64,000 nucleotides of DNA from Apus apus (lineage: Eukaryota > Chordata > Aves > Apodiformes > Apodidae), in NCBI RefSeq assembly GCF_020740795.1, contig NC_067305.1, forward strand, positions 1,674,001-1,738,000, written 5' to 3'. Position 1 is the stretch's first letter. The number at the start of each line of letters is the position of its first letter. Below the pieces are notes generated by a model. The model made no database searches. It was not told the origin of the DNA and saw only the letters and a program-made list of their open reading frames with translations. This document shows, one piece after another, positions 35,986-46,998 of this stretch. The position numbers were made by a program, and so were the translations under genes.

Positions 35986-38900
35986 GGCAGATGCTCCCCT
36001 GCTCTCCCAGCCACCTCTCCCTGGATCTCCTGGTCCAGCACCTTCTGAACAGCTCTGTTTTGAAGCACCACTGGATGCCAGAGCGATGGGGAGCAGGTTT
36101 CATCCCCAGCCTCAACCCCTCGTGGTGTTCCCACAGTGACCATCCCTGCCCCAGCCTTCCAGGCACTGTTCTGGTATTGAGGACATCCCATAACCCACTG
36201 AAGTTCAGCACATGCTGAAGTGCTGGTGAAAGGGGATCTGTGCTGAGGTCTCTGCCAGCTGCTCAGGAAGCTCTCCAGAAGGTCCTGCAAGAAGGATCCC
36301 AGCTGCTGCCTCCAGCCAGCCCAGGTTTCTCTGGTGAGGAGCTGCTGGGTTTGGCCATGAGGCACGGGTTGGGCAGGAGGAGATGGAGGTGACACTTGAG
36401 GAAGGACTCCTCCCCATCCCCTCCAGCAAGTCTGCTCAGGGGCTGCATCATTTTAGGGGGAGATCAACTGCAGGGAGGAGCTCCAGCACCCACACCCCCA
36501 GGAGCTTGGGCCTCACCCAGAGCTCGCCAGAGCGCCCAGGCTGAGTCCCAAAATCCTTTTGGGAATTCCCCCAGCTCTCCCAAAACCCTCTACCTGACCC
36601 AGGGTAGTGCAGGGCCACCCCCCTGAGGAATGGGGACCACCTTGAGCTTTGGTTTCCCCCAGAGTGTGGGGCTGAAGCCGTGGGGCTGAAGCAGAGCCAG
36701 GGCTGGGCAGGGTTCCCCTTCCCTGCAGGCTGGGAGGTGAACACTGAGCAGATATTCCAAAGCTCAAGTCTGGAATCCCTGAGGATTAACTGCCTTTTTT
36801 ATTATTATTATTCACTTCTTGTTTTCCATTGAACATCTTCTGCAGACAAGGAGAGGGAGGAAGAGGAGGGGAGGCAAGAGGGAGAGAGGGGAGGTGGGGA
36901 GGGGGAGAGAGTCCATTGACAAAGTGAGGTTATTAATTTTTCAGAAAAGAAGACGCCTTCTACATTTTGAGAAGAAATATTGATATGTGCTTTAATGCAC
37001 CTTTATTTCTTTTCCTCTTTCCTCGTTCTCACTGGATTTTTTGTGCTGCATTTCAGGCTTTTCCACAAGCCCCTGTCCCCTTGCAGAGCCCCAGACACCT
37101 AAAATGCCTCTTCTTCAACCCCCCTCGAAGCTGCAGGTCTCTGGGGGAGGGAAACACAAGCTCCTTCTTTTTGACACGTTTCATTTCTTGTATCATTAAC
37201 TTGAGGCAAATGTGGAGAGCAGAGCCCACAGCAAGGAATCTTCCCCACCTCAGAGAACTCAGAGCTGGGGCAGGTGAAGGAGACAAGAGAGGGATGAGAA
37301 GGTTGGGATTTGCTGCCCAGGTCACAGCCAGGTCCCTGGGTAGGGCCCAGGGGACACTCTGGGGCTCTGCAGGGGCTGCAGGTCCCCTCCAGGTCTCCAG
37401 GCTGGTTGGAGCTGCCACCAGCCCCCCGTCCCTGTCCCTGCTCAGGTCCCTGTGGCCATCAGAACTGCTGCTCTGGGTCTGGAAGGATTTTCCAGCCTCT
37501 TTTTACTCTTTTCTGCATCTCTTTTGATTTTTAGCCCTCTCCACCTTCTCCTCTTCCCCTCTGCACCAACGAACTCGCAGCCCCTGCAGGGCTTTCCCCC
37601 TCCAGCACCAGCCCTGCTGCCCCAAATCCTCCCTGAAGTGCCACGTCAAGGACTCCAGAACCCAGGGGAGGAGGCAGAGCTGTGACACCCCTCCTTGGCC
37701 AGCTGACAGCGGGGCTGTTTGTGCACCAGCTGGAGAAACCAGCCAGAAGATTCGGTGGCAGGGGGTGCGTTTCGCCCTTTTACACGCGGCTTAAACGAAG
37801 GGCAGGAAACAAAAACTTCATCCATTATCATAATGACAGGTATTTCCCTCTCCTTAGGCCAGGCTTAGTCAAGCAAAACACTTAAGTACATGATTAATTT
37901 GAAGTCTAAGAGACTTAAGTACATGCTTAAGTGTTGTGCAGCCCCGGACCTAACAACAGAGGTTTCTACAGAGCAATCCAGGCTCACGACATGTTCCAGT
38001 GGTGCTCAGATGTATGGATTAAGGGTGCCATAAACAGTTGAGATATTCTGTTTAAACAATCATTTGTTGACAAGACTATTCTAAGCCCATCGAATCCCTA
38101 AGTGATAGATGTATGTTGTCTTTCTGAGTCTCCTGCTGTATCAGCCATTGATTTTTTGCAGCCTGGATGCTAAGGTAACCTTTACCTGGGAGCTTAAGCA
38201 GAAAGCCATGGCTGCACTTGCCATCCCGGCCACTGTTTGCATTGCTGGAGCCAGGACAAAGCCAAGGAGCAGCTTTGCATCCATCCACGGAGCAGGAAGC
38301 TGCCCTGGACCATCCAAGGGCTGAAGCTGAAGAAGCACATCTGGCCAGTAATGCTCAGGCTGCAGGAGATGGTTGGGGACGTCCAAGAGATGATTCCCCC
38401 TCTGCCAGGGTCTTGCTCCCACCCCAAATCCTGTCTCCCCATCTCCAGGATCTTCTCCTCAGGCCACCCTGAGGAGCAGCAGGATTCTCCTGCCACCCAT
38501 CTCCCCACTCAACCCCCACTTCAGGAGAGGTTTCTCCCCAGACACCCACGGGTGCCCCAGTGGCTCCATCCCCATGTGGGTGCTGTTTCAGGACACCCTT
38601 CCCTGAGATCTCTTTTAATCACATTTAGACACTGTAACCAGGGGAAGGAATCTATTGACAGTCTGTCTTCACATTTCTGTCAATTCTGCCGGAGACATCA
38701 TTAAATCCAAGAGTGGATCTTAATTTAATGTGTTAGCTAACGGATTATTTAATTAGTTTTCAATAAACACCCCCCCCCTCCTCAAAAAAAGAAAAAGAAA
38801 AAGGTGAGAGTTGGGGATATGGGGTAAGAATTAAGAGGGAAAAAAAAAACAAACCCACAACAAACAAACGAAGAGCAGGATGATGAACAAATCCAGATTT

Positions 38901-39199
38901 CCCGGATCTGCAGAGAAATCATCTCCTCAGCCCCTTCACCCCTTCTCTCTCAGAAGAAAGAGCCCTGTTGCGTTTCCCCTTCTCCCCACTGTGTTCAATA
39001 ATAAATGAAAATGGTAAAAAGCAATTCATACACAGGCTAAGCGTCTGGATTTATTATCAAGACAATTACACCGAGGAGAATTCCCGGAAAATTACTCTTC
39101 GGAGTCTTTTCTCTGCCACCCCCTCCTAGTTTGGATAAATACAGCAGCAATTACTGCTGCGGGGGAGAGGAGGGCACGGGGGGGACACTATCCCTTCCC
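35986..39199. other. Non-coding DNA with AT-rich islands at 36905-37060, 38640-38775 and 39000-39115
   Basis: Islands contain gaggttattaatttttcaga, aaatattgatatgtgcttta, gatcttaatttaatgtgtta, ttatttaattagttttcaat and ggatttattatcaagacaat. 36844-36910 is purine-rich. These are enhancer-like by composition; no exon is recognised. Confidence 0.45.
37854..37953. mobile_element. Degenerate palindromic MITE-like element
   Basis: Imperfect inverted repeat: the left arm has aacacttaagtacatg (37877-37892) and the right arm the matching catgcttaagtgtt, with further arm similarity outward. It resembles the ancient cttaag/acatg palindromes scattered in sauropsid genomes. The family name is uncertain. 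Confidence 0.4.
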
Positions 39200-39852
39200 C
39201 CCCCCAGCCGGCTGGTTGTTGGGGTGACATCTGCCAGGGGGGTGCCCAGGAGTGCGGCAGAGTCGGGGGAAGGGGAGGTTTTGGGGTGCGGATGCACGTT
39301 TCCCTTCGCAGGGCTGTGTGCTCTGTGTGTGGAACAGCCCGCGGGAGGCACCAGCGGATTTTGGTGACAAGTTCAGCATCACCCAAGGACACCGGGTGGG
39401 ACGAGGGGCAGGTCCGGGTGTCCCACCCTGCGGGGACTCCCTGCCCGTCCCCGCCGAGCCCGGGGCAGCTGCTCGGTCTGGGCGGAGGTCGGCAGGTCCC
39501 TGCCAAGTCCCTGCTTCGTGCCCCATCCCCGACTCCGTTCCTGTCTTACCTCCTCCCTGTCCCTGCCTTGTCCCCTTCCCTGCCTCAGTTCCCGTTTCCC
39601 CTCACCCCCATCCCTGACTCGTCCTTGTCCCCACCTGCCTGCGTCCCTGCTTGTCCACGACCCTGCTTCCTCTCCATCCCTGCCTGTCCCCCTCCCCTCC
39701 TGTCCCCTGTCCTGCCTGTCCCCATCCCGGCCTCATCCCCATCCCTGCCTATTTCCATTCCTCCCTGTCCCCTCTCCCTGACTGTCCCCGTCCCCTCCTG
39801 TCCCCGTCCCCGCCTGCCTCCTTCCCTGTGCGTTTCCATCCCAGCTTCATCC

Positions 39853-39922
39853 CCGTCCCTACCCCATGTCCCCTTCCCTACCCCATGTCCCCATCCCTAC
39901 CCCATGTCCCCATCCCTACCTC
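39853..39922. repeat. 19-bp pyrimidine minisatellite core
   Basis: Three to four near-perfect copies of ccccatccctaccccatgt inside a longer degenerate pyrimidine-rich stretch (39520-39970). Confidence 0.8.
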
Positions 39923-40314
39923 CTTCCATCCCTGCCTAATCCCATCCCTTCCTGTCCCCTGTCCCTTAGTGTCCCCACCGCTGCCTCCCCCAGGGTCCTA
40001 CCTCGGGGTCCCCGCAGCCCGGGGCAACGCGGGGACCTGTTGCGGGAGCTGAGCAGCAGGGACCGGGGGTGCTCCCGCAGAAACCCTCTCTCACCCCGCA
40101 CCTCCGAGCCGGGGGCCCCCCGTACCTGCCGCTGCCCTCGGGCTTGGGGGGGCAAAGTCTCCAAAATCGGGATCTGCTGGAAAAAGCAGAAACGCTTCCC
40201 GAGCCGGGAGAAGGAGCCTGAGGAGGCAGGAAAACACCTGGGGAAACACAGAGAAACAGAGAGGGGGGGGAGGAATTGTAGAGATCACCCATATATAAAA
40301 CAAATATTATTTCT

Positions 40315-40317
40315 TTT

Positions 40318-40342
<25 letters not shown>
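40315..40342. repeat. (TA)n microsatellite
   Basis: Uninterrupted alternating TA of about 13 repeats between tttt and aaatta. Confidence 0.95.
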
Positions 40343-40348
<6 letters not shown>

Positions 40349-42837
40349 GGATTAAAAAAACCTCCTCGCGTTCCCGTGCCTTCGGTGCCCGGTGGGAAAC
40401 AGGAACGCGCTGCAGCGCGGCCGAAACCGCCCGAATCGTCTCGTTTCCTCCATGTTCCACAACACATCGGAACCGGGTCCGAGCCCCCCGCTCATGGGCC
40501 CCCCGAGCCCCCCGCCCCATCAGTCCTTGGGGACCCTTTGGGGTACTCAGAGACTCGGGCTTGAGGGTCCCCGACGTGCACAAGGAGCGAAAAACGGGGC
40601 AGGGCAGAGGCAGGAGGGGCGAGGGGCACTTCGGGGGTCTGGGGGACACCCCTCTGCCCCGCAGAGCCCCGACAAACTCGTTGCGTGTCTCACGCTGTAG
40701 TTTATCAATTCCCCCGCGCTCCAACCCGGCCCCGGGACGGCCGGGCCCGAGCGGGGAAAGGCGGAGAGGGGCTAGGAGGGAGGGGGAACAATGGGGGGAA
40801 AATTAAAAAATATATCCCACCTGGGAATTGGGCAAAATCACAGCGATTTTGGGTCGGTTTTGCCCCGAAAGCCCCGGTCGGGCCGAGCCCACCCCGCGCC
40901 GCTGCCAGGGTGTAAAGTTCAGGGCTGCTCTACCGGGAAATTTTGAAAACAAATGGGGAATGAAAAAGGCTTCGGTCCGTTTTCCCAGAGCAGGGGGCAG
41001 CCGGGGGGGGGGTCCAGGGCCGGACCCCGGCTCCGGTGGGTGCGGAGCCCCGGGAACAAACGGCCCCGGCCCGGGATTGCACCGGAGCTCGGAGGGGCCG
41101 CGTCGTTGGGAGAAAACCTGCGGGGGATCACATCGAAAAGAGTAACCCCCCGTCTTCAAAATGCCCCCCCGGGGGGAATTTGGGTGTAATCCCCCCCTCA
41201 CAACCCCTTCCCCGCCGCTTCCGCCGCCCCGTCGCTCCCGTCCACCGAGTTTCGGGGCGGCCCAAAGTTTCGGGAGAAACGAGAAAAGTATCTGAAAAGG
41301 CCGTGGGGAGGGGGGAGGACGGTTGCCCCCCCACCCTCCACCCTCCACCCCCCACCCCGGCTTGATTTTCCTCCATTCCTCTCGTTTTTCCTCCCTCCCC
41401 GCCCGACCCACTGAGCCCCGGGGAAGGAAAGAGGCAGAGTCGGGGTTTGAGGGGAGGGGGAGGGGGCAGCTCTCGACGGGACCACCGGCCTGTCCCTCTT
41501 CCTAAAAGCCACCGGGACCGATTCTGCAGAGAGAGGGAATTTTTTTTTCCACCGGGAATAAAATAAATTAAAAAAAAAAAGAAAAAGAAAAAGAAAAAAA
41601 ATTTACAACGTTCTATCCCGCAAAAAGGAACAAGAAAAGAAACCGGGGGGAGCGGGGAAAGGGCCTGATCTGGCAGCTAAAATTGCCTTGAAATTTAAAA
41701 AAAAGCTGCCGAGTGGCGGGAGGAATGGGGAGAAGGAGGGCGCGGAGGGGTCGGGGTTTTTAGCAGAGGAAATTGTCGGTGGGGAAAGGGCCGGAGTTTT
41801 GTTTTCTCCCGGCTGGATTCCTGCCCGAAGCGCCGCAAATCCCGGCACACGGCGTTGGGCTCCGCGGGGAAATCGGGGAAGGACAAATCGTACCCCCAAC
41901 AGCAGGGAAAAGCGAGGGGGGACACAGGGGGACGGCGGGGGGGGGGAAGGTGCGGGTTTTCCTCGGGGTGCGGGGAGCCCCGCGCAACAGGAGCGGCGGG
42001 GATGGGGTCTTCGGTCCCTGCGCCCCCCAAAAGCGACTTTTCCCAACTCCCGCTTTAATAACCCCAAATCCGAGCGGAACTTTTCCGGCTTCTCTATTTA
42101 TTTATTTTTTTTGTTCCTGCCTTGTTTTGTTTTGTTGGGTTTTTTTTTTTTTTTGGAAGCGAAAAGCGTTTGAATCCCCTTCAAGAACCGGTATCAAAGT
42201 CTCCCTTTTTTTTTTTCCTTCCAAAGCTATTGATTGCAAAAGTCTTATTTAAACCAACACATTTTAGTTTCTCACATTTTAAAACATCATCTGGGGCCCA
42301 TTGTATGGAAAATCGATTAGCAGAAATTGCCACGCTCTTTGCCTCCCGCTTGATTGTTGTAAAATCGAGACATCCGTGGGCAAAGGCTGGGCTGGGGAAG
42401 ATTTGGAACCGAAATGAAAGGGTTTGCGAAGGATCTATAGGCACTAAATAATTCACCTGCCAGGCGATGGTGCTGTTATTTTGAAGGCTTAGAGAACTTT
42501 TCAGGAACTTGGGCTCCTGCAGGGGCAGTGCCATGGCGGGATGAGCGGGAGCCACGTTGTCGCTTCCTTCTCCTTCCCTACCCGGGAAAACAAAATGGTT
42601 TGTCCCCTGCCTTGTACCTGGCTCGCCGGTTGCGATAAAGAACCGCCCGCAGGTGAGCGCCCCGCTCCTCTGGGTATTTATTTCTGGCCGTGTCGTTTGG
42701 GGTTTCGAGCCGCTCCTGAGTGGAGAGAAAAATAAAAATAATAATAATAATAATAATTCAAAAGGAAAAAAAAAATCAAAAGAAAATAGATTTGAGAGCA
42801 AACCGAAGCCGGTGCAGCGGCACGGCCGCGGGAGGCA

Positions 42838-43262
42838 GGGGTACAGGCAGGGTACAGGCAGGGTACAGGCAGGGGTACAGGCAGGGTACAGGCAGGGTAC
42901 AGGAGGGTACAGGCAGGGGTACAGGCAGGGGTACAGGAGGGTACAGGCAGGGGTACAGGCAGGGTACAGGCAGGGGTACAGGCAGGGGTACAGGAGGGTA
43001 CAGGCAGGGGTACAGGCAGGGTACAGGCAGGGGTACAGGAGGGTACAGGCAGGGGTACAGGTAGGGGTACAGGAGGGTACAGGCAGGGGTACAGGCAGGG
43101 GTACAGGCAGGGTACAGGCAGGGGTACAGGCAGGGGCACAGGAAGGGGTACAGGAGGGTACAGGCAGGGGTACAGGCAGGGTACAGGAGGGTACAGGCAG
43201 GGTACAGGCAGGGGCACAGGAAGGGGTACAGGAGGGTACAGGCAGGGGTACAGGCAGGGAGC
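42838..43262. repeat. 11/12-bp minisatellite (gggtacaggca)
   Basis: About 37 copies of an 11-12 bp unit, with blocks of gggtacaggagg variants. It sits inside the CpG-rich domain 3.7 kb upstream of the ONECUT3 ATG. Confidence 0.95.
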
Positions 43263-43956
43263 AGTTCCCGTCCTGCCTCCAACACCTTCCCTCCCCCGGG
43301 CTCCGGTACTTCCCGGCCGGCCCCGCCGCTCCCGCCCGCTCCTCTCTCCGGTGCGGGCAGCCCCGGGACCCCCGCTCCTCCCGGGGGTGCTAAGAGGGGC
43401 AGGGATGTTTGGGGAGGTTTTTTTCTGGCGGGGGGGGGGGTACTGTCACCCCCCTCCTGTGCGTCTCTCCCTGCTCGTCCCGTCTAAGCGAAGCAGTAGG
43501 TCCCTTCGGGGGGGCTGCGGGAGGAGGGGGCGGGGGGGGAAGGCTTCCCTGGGCCCCCCCACCCCCACCCCGCACACTTACCGCTCTCCGCCCCCGGGGC
43601 TGCCCGCACTGCCCGGCTCCTCTCCGAGCCCTGCCCGGGCGGCTGCGGAGGAGCAGAGGGATGGGAATTAAATCGGGAGCGGGAGCTCAGGGAGACAGAA
43701 GAGGCGAGGGAAGGATCAATAGCATCCAGCTGGCGAATGGAGACCGGGCCTCTCCCCCTCCCGGAGCTCCGGCCCATCGCCCAGAGCCTCTGGGCGCTCC
43801 GAGGGGCTTCCCCGGGGCTGGGACGGCCGTGGAGGCAGCAACCCACCCCCCTGGCCCCCCAAGGCTTCGGGCCCGGCTCCGGTCCCGGGGAGCTCCCGCC
43901 GCCCCCCCGCTCCCCCGGCCCCGAGCGACTCGGTGCCTCTCGCCTAATGATATTGC

Positions 43957-44261
43957 ATCGATCGGGCAAGAGCCGGGGCGGGGGGAGACAGGGAGGGGGG
44001 GATGGAGGGGCGCGGGGCTACCACATTACTCAATTATGTCGCACTAATTACTAAAAAGTCTCTCTCTTTTTTGTTGTTTGCTCGGTGCAAAGCTCGGCGG
44101 AGGGCAGAGTCCAGCGGCTGCCCCCGGGGGCCCCCGGTGCTGCGGGGCTGGGGCGGGGGGCGGGTTAGTGAGCCCGGTCCGGGGACGCTGTGCGGGACGG
44201 CGGCAGCGCTGGGCAGCTGCAGGGATCGATCTATCGATGAGCGGTCGATGGGCCGATCGAT
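43957..44261. promoter_or_regulatory. Cluster of ATCGAT (ONECUT/CUX-type) sites upstream of ONECUT3
   Basis: ATCGAT occurs at 43957, 44225, 44233 and 44256, with a near-match GTCGAT at 44244. Three exact sites and the near-match fit within 37 bp. ATCGAT is a core recognised by ONECUT (HNF6) and CUX CUT-domain proteins. The cluster is 2.7-3.0 kb upstream of the ONECUT3 ATG in CpG-rich DNA, so auto- or cross-regulation is plausible but inferred. Confidence 0.5.
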
Positions 44262-44439
44262 GAGCTATCGCCATTATTCTACTCTGTGAAACCCTTCCCA
44301 GACGCGGCTGCTTCATCCCTGGTTTGTTTCCCATCTCCTCTTCGCTGAGCACCTCGATATCCCCCACACCCCCCTCGGCAGCAGCCTCTGCCCAGCCCTG
44401 CCCGCTTCCCAGCCCCTTTCCCCATCCCCGCGGGGCTCC

Positions 44440-44545
44440 CAGCCCCCCTGCCCGGCTCTGGGGACCCCTGCCCATCCCCACCCCTGCCCGGCTCTGGGGA
44501 CCCCTGCTCATCCCCACCCCTGCCCGGCTCTGGGGACCCCCTTGC
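44440..44545. repeat. 36-bp tandem repeat, about three copies
   Basis: Units beginning ctgcccggctctggggaccc followed by cctgcccatccccacc. Confidence 0.85.
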
Positions 44546-44984
44546 CCAGCTTGGCCCTCCTGCCCATCCCTGCCCTACTCTGTGTCCCATTACCCACCTG
44601 GGAGCCCCCCCAACCCCCCTCCCCAACTCACCTGGACAGCCAGGACCTCACATTCCCGCCGGAGCCACCCGGGACACGGCTCCCTCCTGTTTCGGGGTCC
44701 CGCTCTCTATCCGCGGACCCTCCCGGTAGGGAAGCACCGGGGGCCGGGGAGCGGAGCAGGGACCCAGGGGATCATTCCTTCCATATCTAGGCTGGGCCCG
44801 GCCCGGCTCCCGCGGGCTGGACCCCCGTGAAAAGGGGTTAGGGGGGCACAAAAGGCGCCGGGGGGACACACCACGTTCCCCCCGGGTCATCCTTTGCTCC
44901 ATCCTCTGTCCTGCCCCCGCATCCCGGGAGCGTGCGGGGCTTCTTTTCATGGAATGTGGCATTTTCGCCGACTTCACGGAGGCG

Positions 44985-45247
44985 AGATGGGATGGGATGG
45001 GGTGGATGGGATGCGGTGGGAGGGATGGAGTAGGATGGGATGGATGGAATAGGGTGGGATGGGATGGGGTGGGATGGATGGGATGGATGATTTGGGAGGG
45101 ATGGAGCGAGATGGGATGAAATAAACGGGATGGTTGATTTGGGATGAATGGGATGGAATAGGGTAGGATGACATGGGGTGGGATGGATGATTTGGAAGGG
45201 ATGGAACAAATGGGATGGTTGATTTGGGATGAATGGGATGGGTTAAA
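44985..45247. repeat. GGGAT-rich minisatellite
   Basis: Degenerate gggatgggatgg units with longer ~85-bp blocks containing gatttgggatgaatgggatg. Confidence 0.85.
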
Positions 45248-45779
45248 ATGCACTGAGTTGGGACGGGACGTTAATTTTGGCTGAATGATTCACTGCAAAG
45301 CCCGGTGACCGGGGACACCGTCGAGCACCGGCCGGCGGCTCCCGCCCCCGAGCAGAGCAGGACCTGCTGTCACCCTGTCCCCACACCGGAGCTTCTGGCC
45401 CTCTCGGACGAGCCCCGGAGCCCGGCGGTGACCAGGCACCGACCAGCCACGCGGGGATGGAGGGGTCAACCCTCGGCAAACAACGGGTTTTTGTTTGTTT
45501 GTTCGTTTGTTTGGGGATTTTTCATGTTTGTTTTTGGTTGTGGGGTTTGTTGGTTTTGTGTTTGGGGTTTTTTTTCTGTATTTTCAATAAAGCTGGAGAA
45601 ACCGAGACATCCCGGCCTGGAGGACTGAGCAGGGCCGGGAAATGCCCCTGGAGGTGGGGGCCCCGCTGGGAGCAGCGAGACCGAGGGACACCGAGTCCTG
45701 GTGCTCCCGGGGGCCTGAACTCAGCTCGTGTCGGGTCTTCATCCCGTGTTCCTCCTTTCGCTTTCCCTTCCCCTTCCTC

Positions 45780-45791
45780 TTCCCGGTTCCC

Positions 45792-45822
<31 letters not shown>

Positions 45823-45865
45823 TTCCCTTTTCCCTTTTCCCTTTTCCATTTTCCATCTCCCCTTT
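45780..45865. repeat. (CCATTTT)n/(CCCTTTT)n pyrimidine repeat
   Basis: Short tandem ttttccat and ttttccc units. Confidence 0.85.
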
Positions 45866-46611
45866 TCCATTCCTTTTTCCTTTCCTCCTCTCCTCCCTTC
45901 ACCACCGCTGCCCAGGGCCCTACAACACAGTCTCACATGCCACCCCACGCGTGTCCCTGTCACCTTCTCCTTCACCCCCCCCCCACCCCCCGTACCAAGG
46001 CAGCCCCCCACCTCCCCGTAGCTGCCCGGGAAGCGCAGGCAGTGCCCACCGGGAATGGGGACCCTGGGGGCTGGGGACACGTGTGAGGACACAAGGGGGG
46101 TGGCGACAGGCACGTTTGGGGTACGGGAGGGCAGCCCGACCCTGGGGAGGGACAGGGGAAGGGGGGAGCCCAGGGATGGGTTTTGGGGGGGACAGGGACA
46201 GACGCAATAAGGGTGGGGGCAGCCAGATGTGTGCGCGGAGGGGGGCGGGTCTCAGCCAGATGTTCGGGGGGGCAGGTGGGCACAAATCATGCGGCGCCGC
46301 CAGATGCGAGCTGGGTGCGGGGAGGGGGAAACCTGTGTGAGGGGAGGGGGTCATTCCATTGAGGTGGGGGTATCCGGTACGGGGAGAGTCTCCCCGGTGC
46401 TGGGGAGGGTCTCCCTTGTGCTGGGGGGGGTCACCCGGCGGGGTTTGGGGGTGCGATGTGTGGCCCCTCTGTCTGTGCCGGGCGGCTCTCCCCGCTTCTC
46501 CCGCCTGACCCCCGCCCCCGCATCACCGGGAGATGCGGGGAGGGGGGATGCGGGGGGGGGGGGGCGGCGCGGATCCGTTCGGCGGGGGGGGTGGGGGGGG
46601 CGGGGCGGCGC

Positions 46612-46619
46612 TGACGTCA
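46612..46619. promoter_or_regulatory. Palindromic cAMP response element (TGACGTCA)
   Basis: This is a perfect 8-bp CRE, the consensus for CREB/ATF dimers. It sits 387 bp upstream of the ONECUT3 ATG and directly after GC boxes in an unmethylated-type CpG island. That placement is typical of functional CREs, but function is inferred. Confidence 0.6.
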
Positions 46620-46785
46620 CGCCGCGGCCCAGAGCGAGGCTGCCGGGATCCGCCGGCCGAGGCGCCGCAGCCGCCCCGAGCGCCCGCACCGCGCCCCGCA
46701 CCGCGCCCCGCACCGCGCCCCGCTCCGCGCAGCCCCCGCGCCGCAGCGCACCGAGGCGGGCTGGGGCGGGCGGGCGCGGCGCATC

Positions 46786-46797
46786 ATGCTGGCCTGA
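46786..46797 (+). other. Short upstream ORF (Met-Leu-Ala-stop) before ONECUT3
   Basis: A four-codon ATG-CTG-GCC-TGA frame lies 202 bp upstream of the main ATG. If transcription starts before it, it is a minimal upstream ORF that could tune translation. Whether it is in the mRNA is unknown. Confidence 0.35.
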
Positions 46798-46998
46798 GAT
46801 CCGCGGGGTGCGGGAGATCGATTCCCCCGAGCGCGGAGTCTGAATTAATCCGGGCAGCCGGAGCGGGGAGGGAAGGGGGTGTGTGTGTGTGGGGAGGGGG
46901 GGGCGGTGGAGGAGGAGGAGGAGGCGGCGGCGGGGGGGGGGTGGGGGAGGAAGGCAGCGAGCGAGCGGGCGAGGCAGCGGCAGAGCCCGGCGGCCACC

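Larger units (their letters stand above)
39200..42837. other. CpG-rich non-coding DNA upstream of ONECUT3; conserved-looking island at 42170-42480
   Basis: 40.4-42.1 kb is CpG-dense without a recognisable exon. The island at 42170-42480 has ctattgattgcaaaagtc, ATCGAT at 42312 (as AAAATCGATTAG) and cccgcttgattgttgtaaaa, several HNF6/ONECUT-like motifs. An (AAT)n run lies at about 42727-42756. Confidence 0.5.
43263..46589. other. CpG-rich non-coding DNA immediately upstream of the ONECUT3 promoter
   Basis: Contains the ATCGAT cluster, minisatellites and a TTTG-rich tract at 45487-45575. There is an AATAAA at 45586-45591 with no identifiable transcript. 44020-44065 is a small AT-rich patch (attatgtcgcactaattact). 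Confidence 0.45.
46590..46998 (+). promoter_or_regulatory. ONECUT3: ONECUT3 proximal promoter and 5' UTR, CpG island core
   Basis: This very GC-rich, CpG-dense stretch ends at the ONECUT3 start codon. It holds GC boxes just before 46611, a perfect palindromic CRE at 46612-46619, a 12-bp unit (gcaccgcgcccc) repeated three times near 46686-46730, a GT run near 46878 and a GGA/GGC-rich tract at 46906-46960 with G-quadruplex potential. No TATA box is visible. The transcription start cannot be fixed from sequence; it probably lies between the CRE and about 46800. Confidence 0.7.

Noticed and set aside
39286..39939. 217-codon Pro/Ser-rich frame
   Set aside because: Degenerate pyrimidine minisatellite translation; no domain or splice structure.
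42557..43393. 278-codon GTGRVQAG repeat frame near ONECUT3
   Set aside because: Translation of the 11/12-bp minisatellite; frame follows unit-length changes only by chance.
45586..45591. AATAAA as a gene's polyadenylation signal
   Set aside because: No upstream exon or terminator-like context could be identified.
46879..46998. In-frame N-terminal extension upstream of the ONECUT3 ATG
   Set aside because: It has no ATG, consists of GT/GGA/GGC repeats, and the ATG at 46999 has a perfect Kozak context and the family N-terminus.
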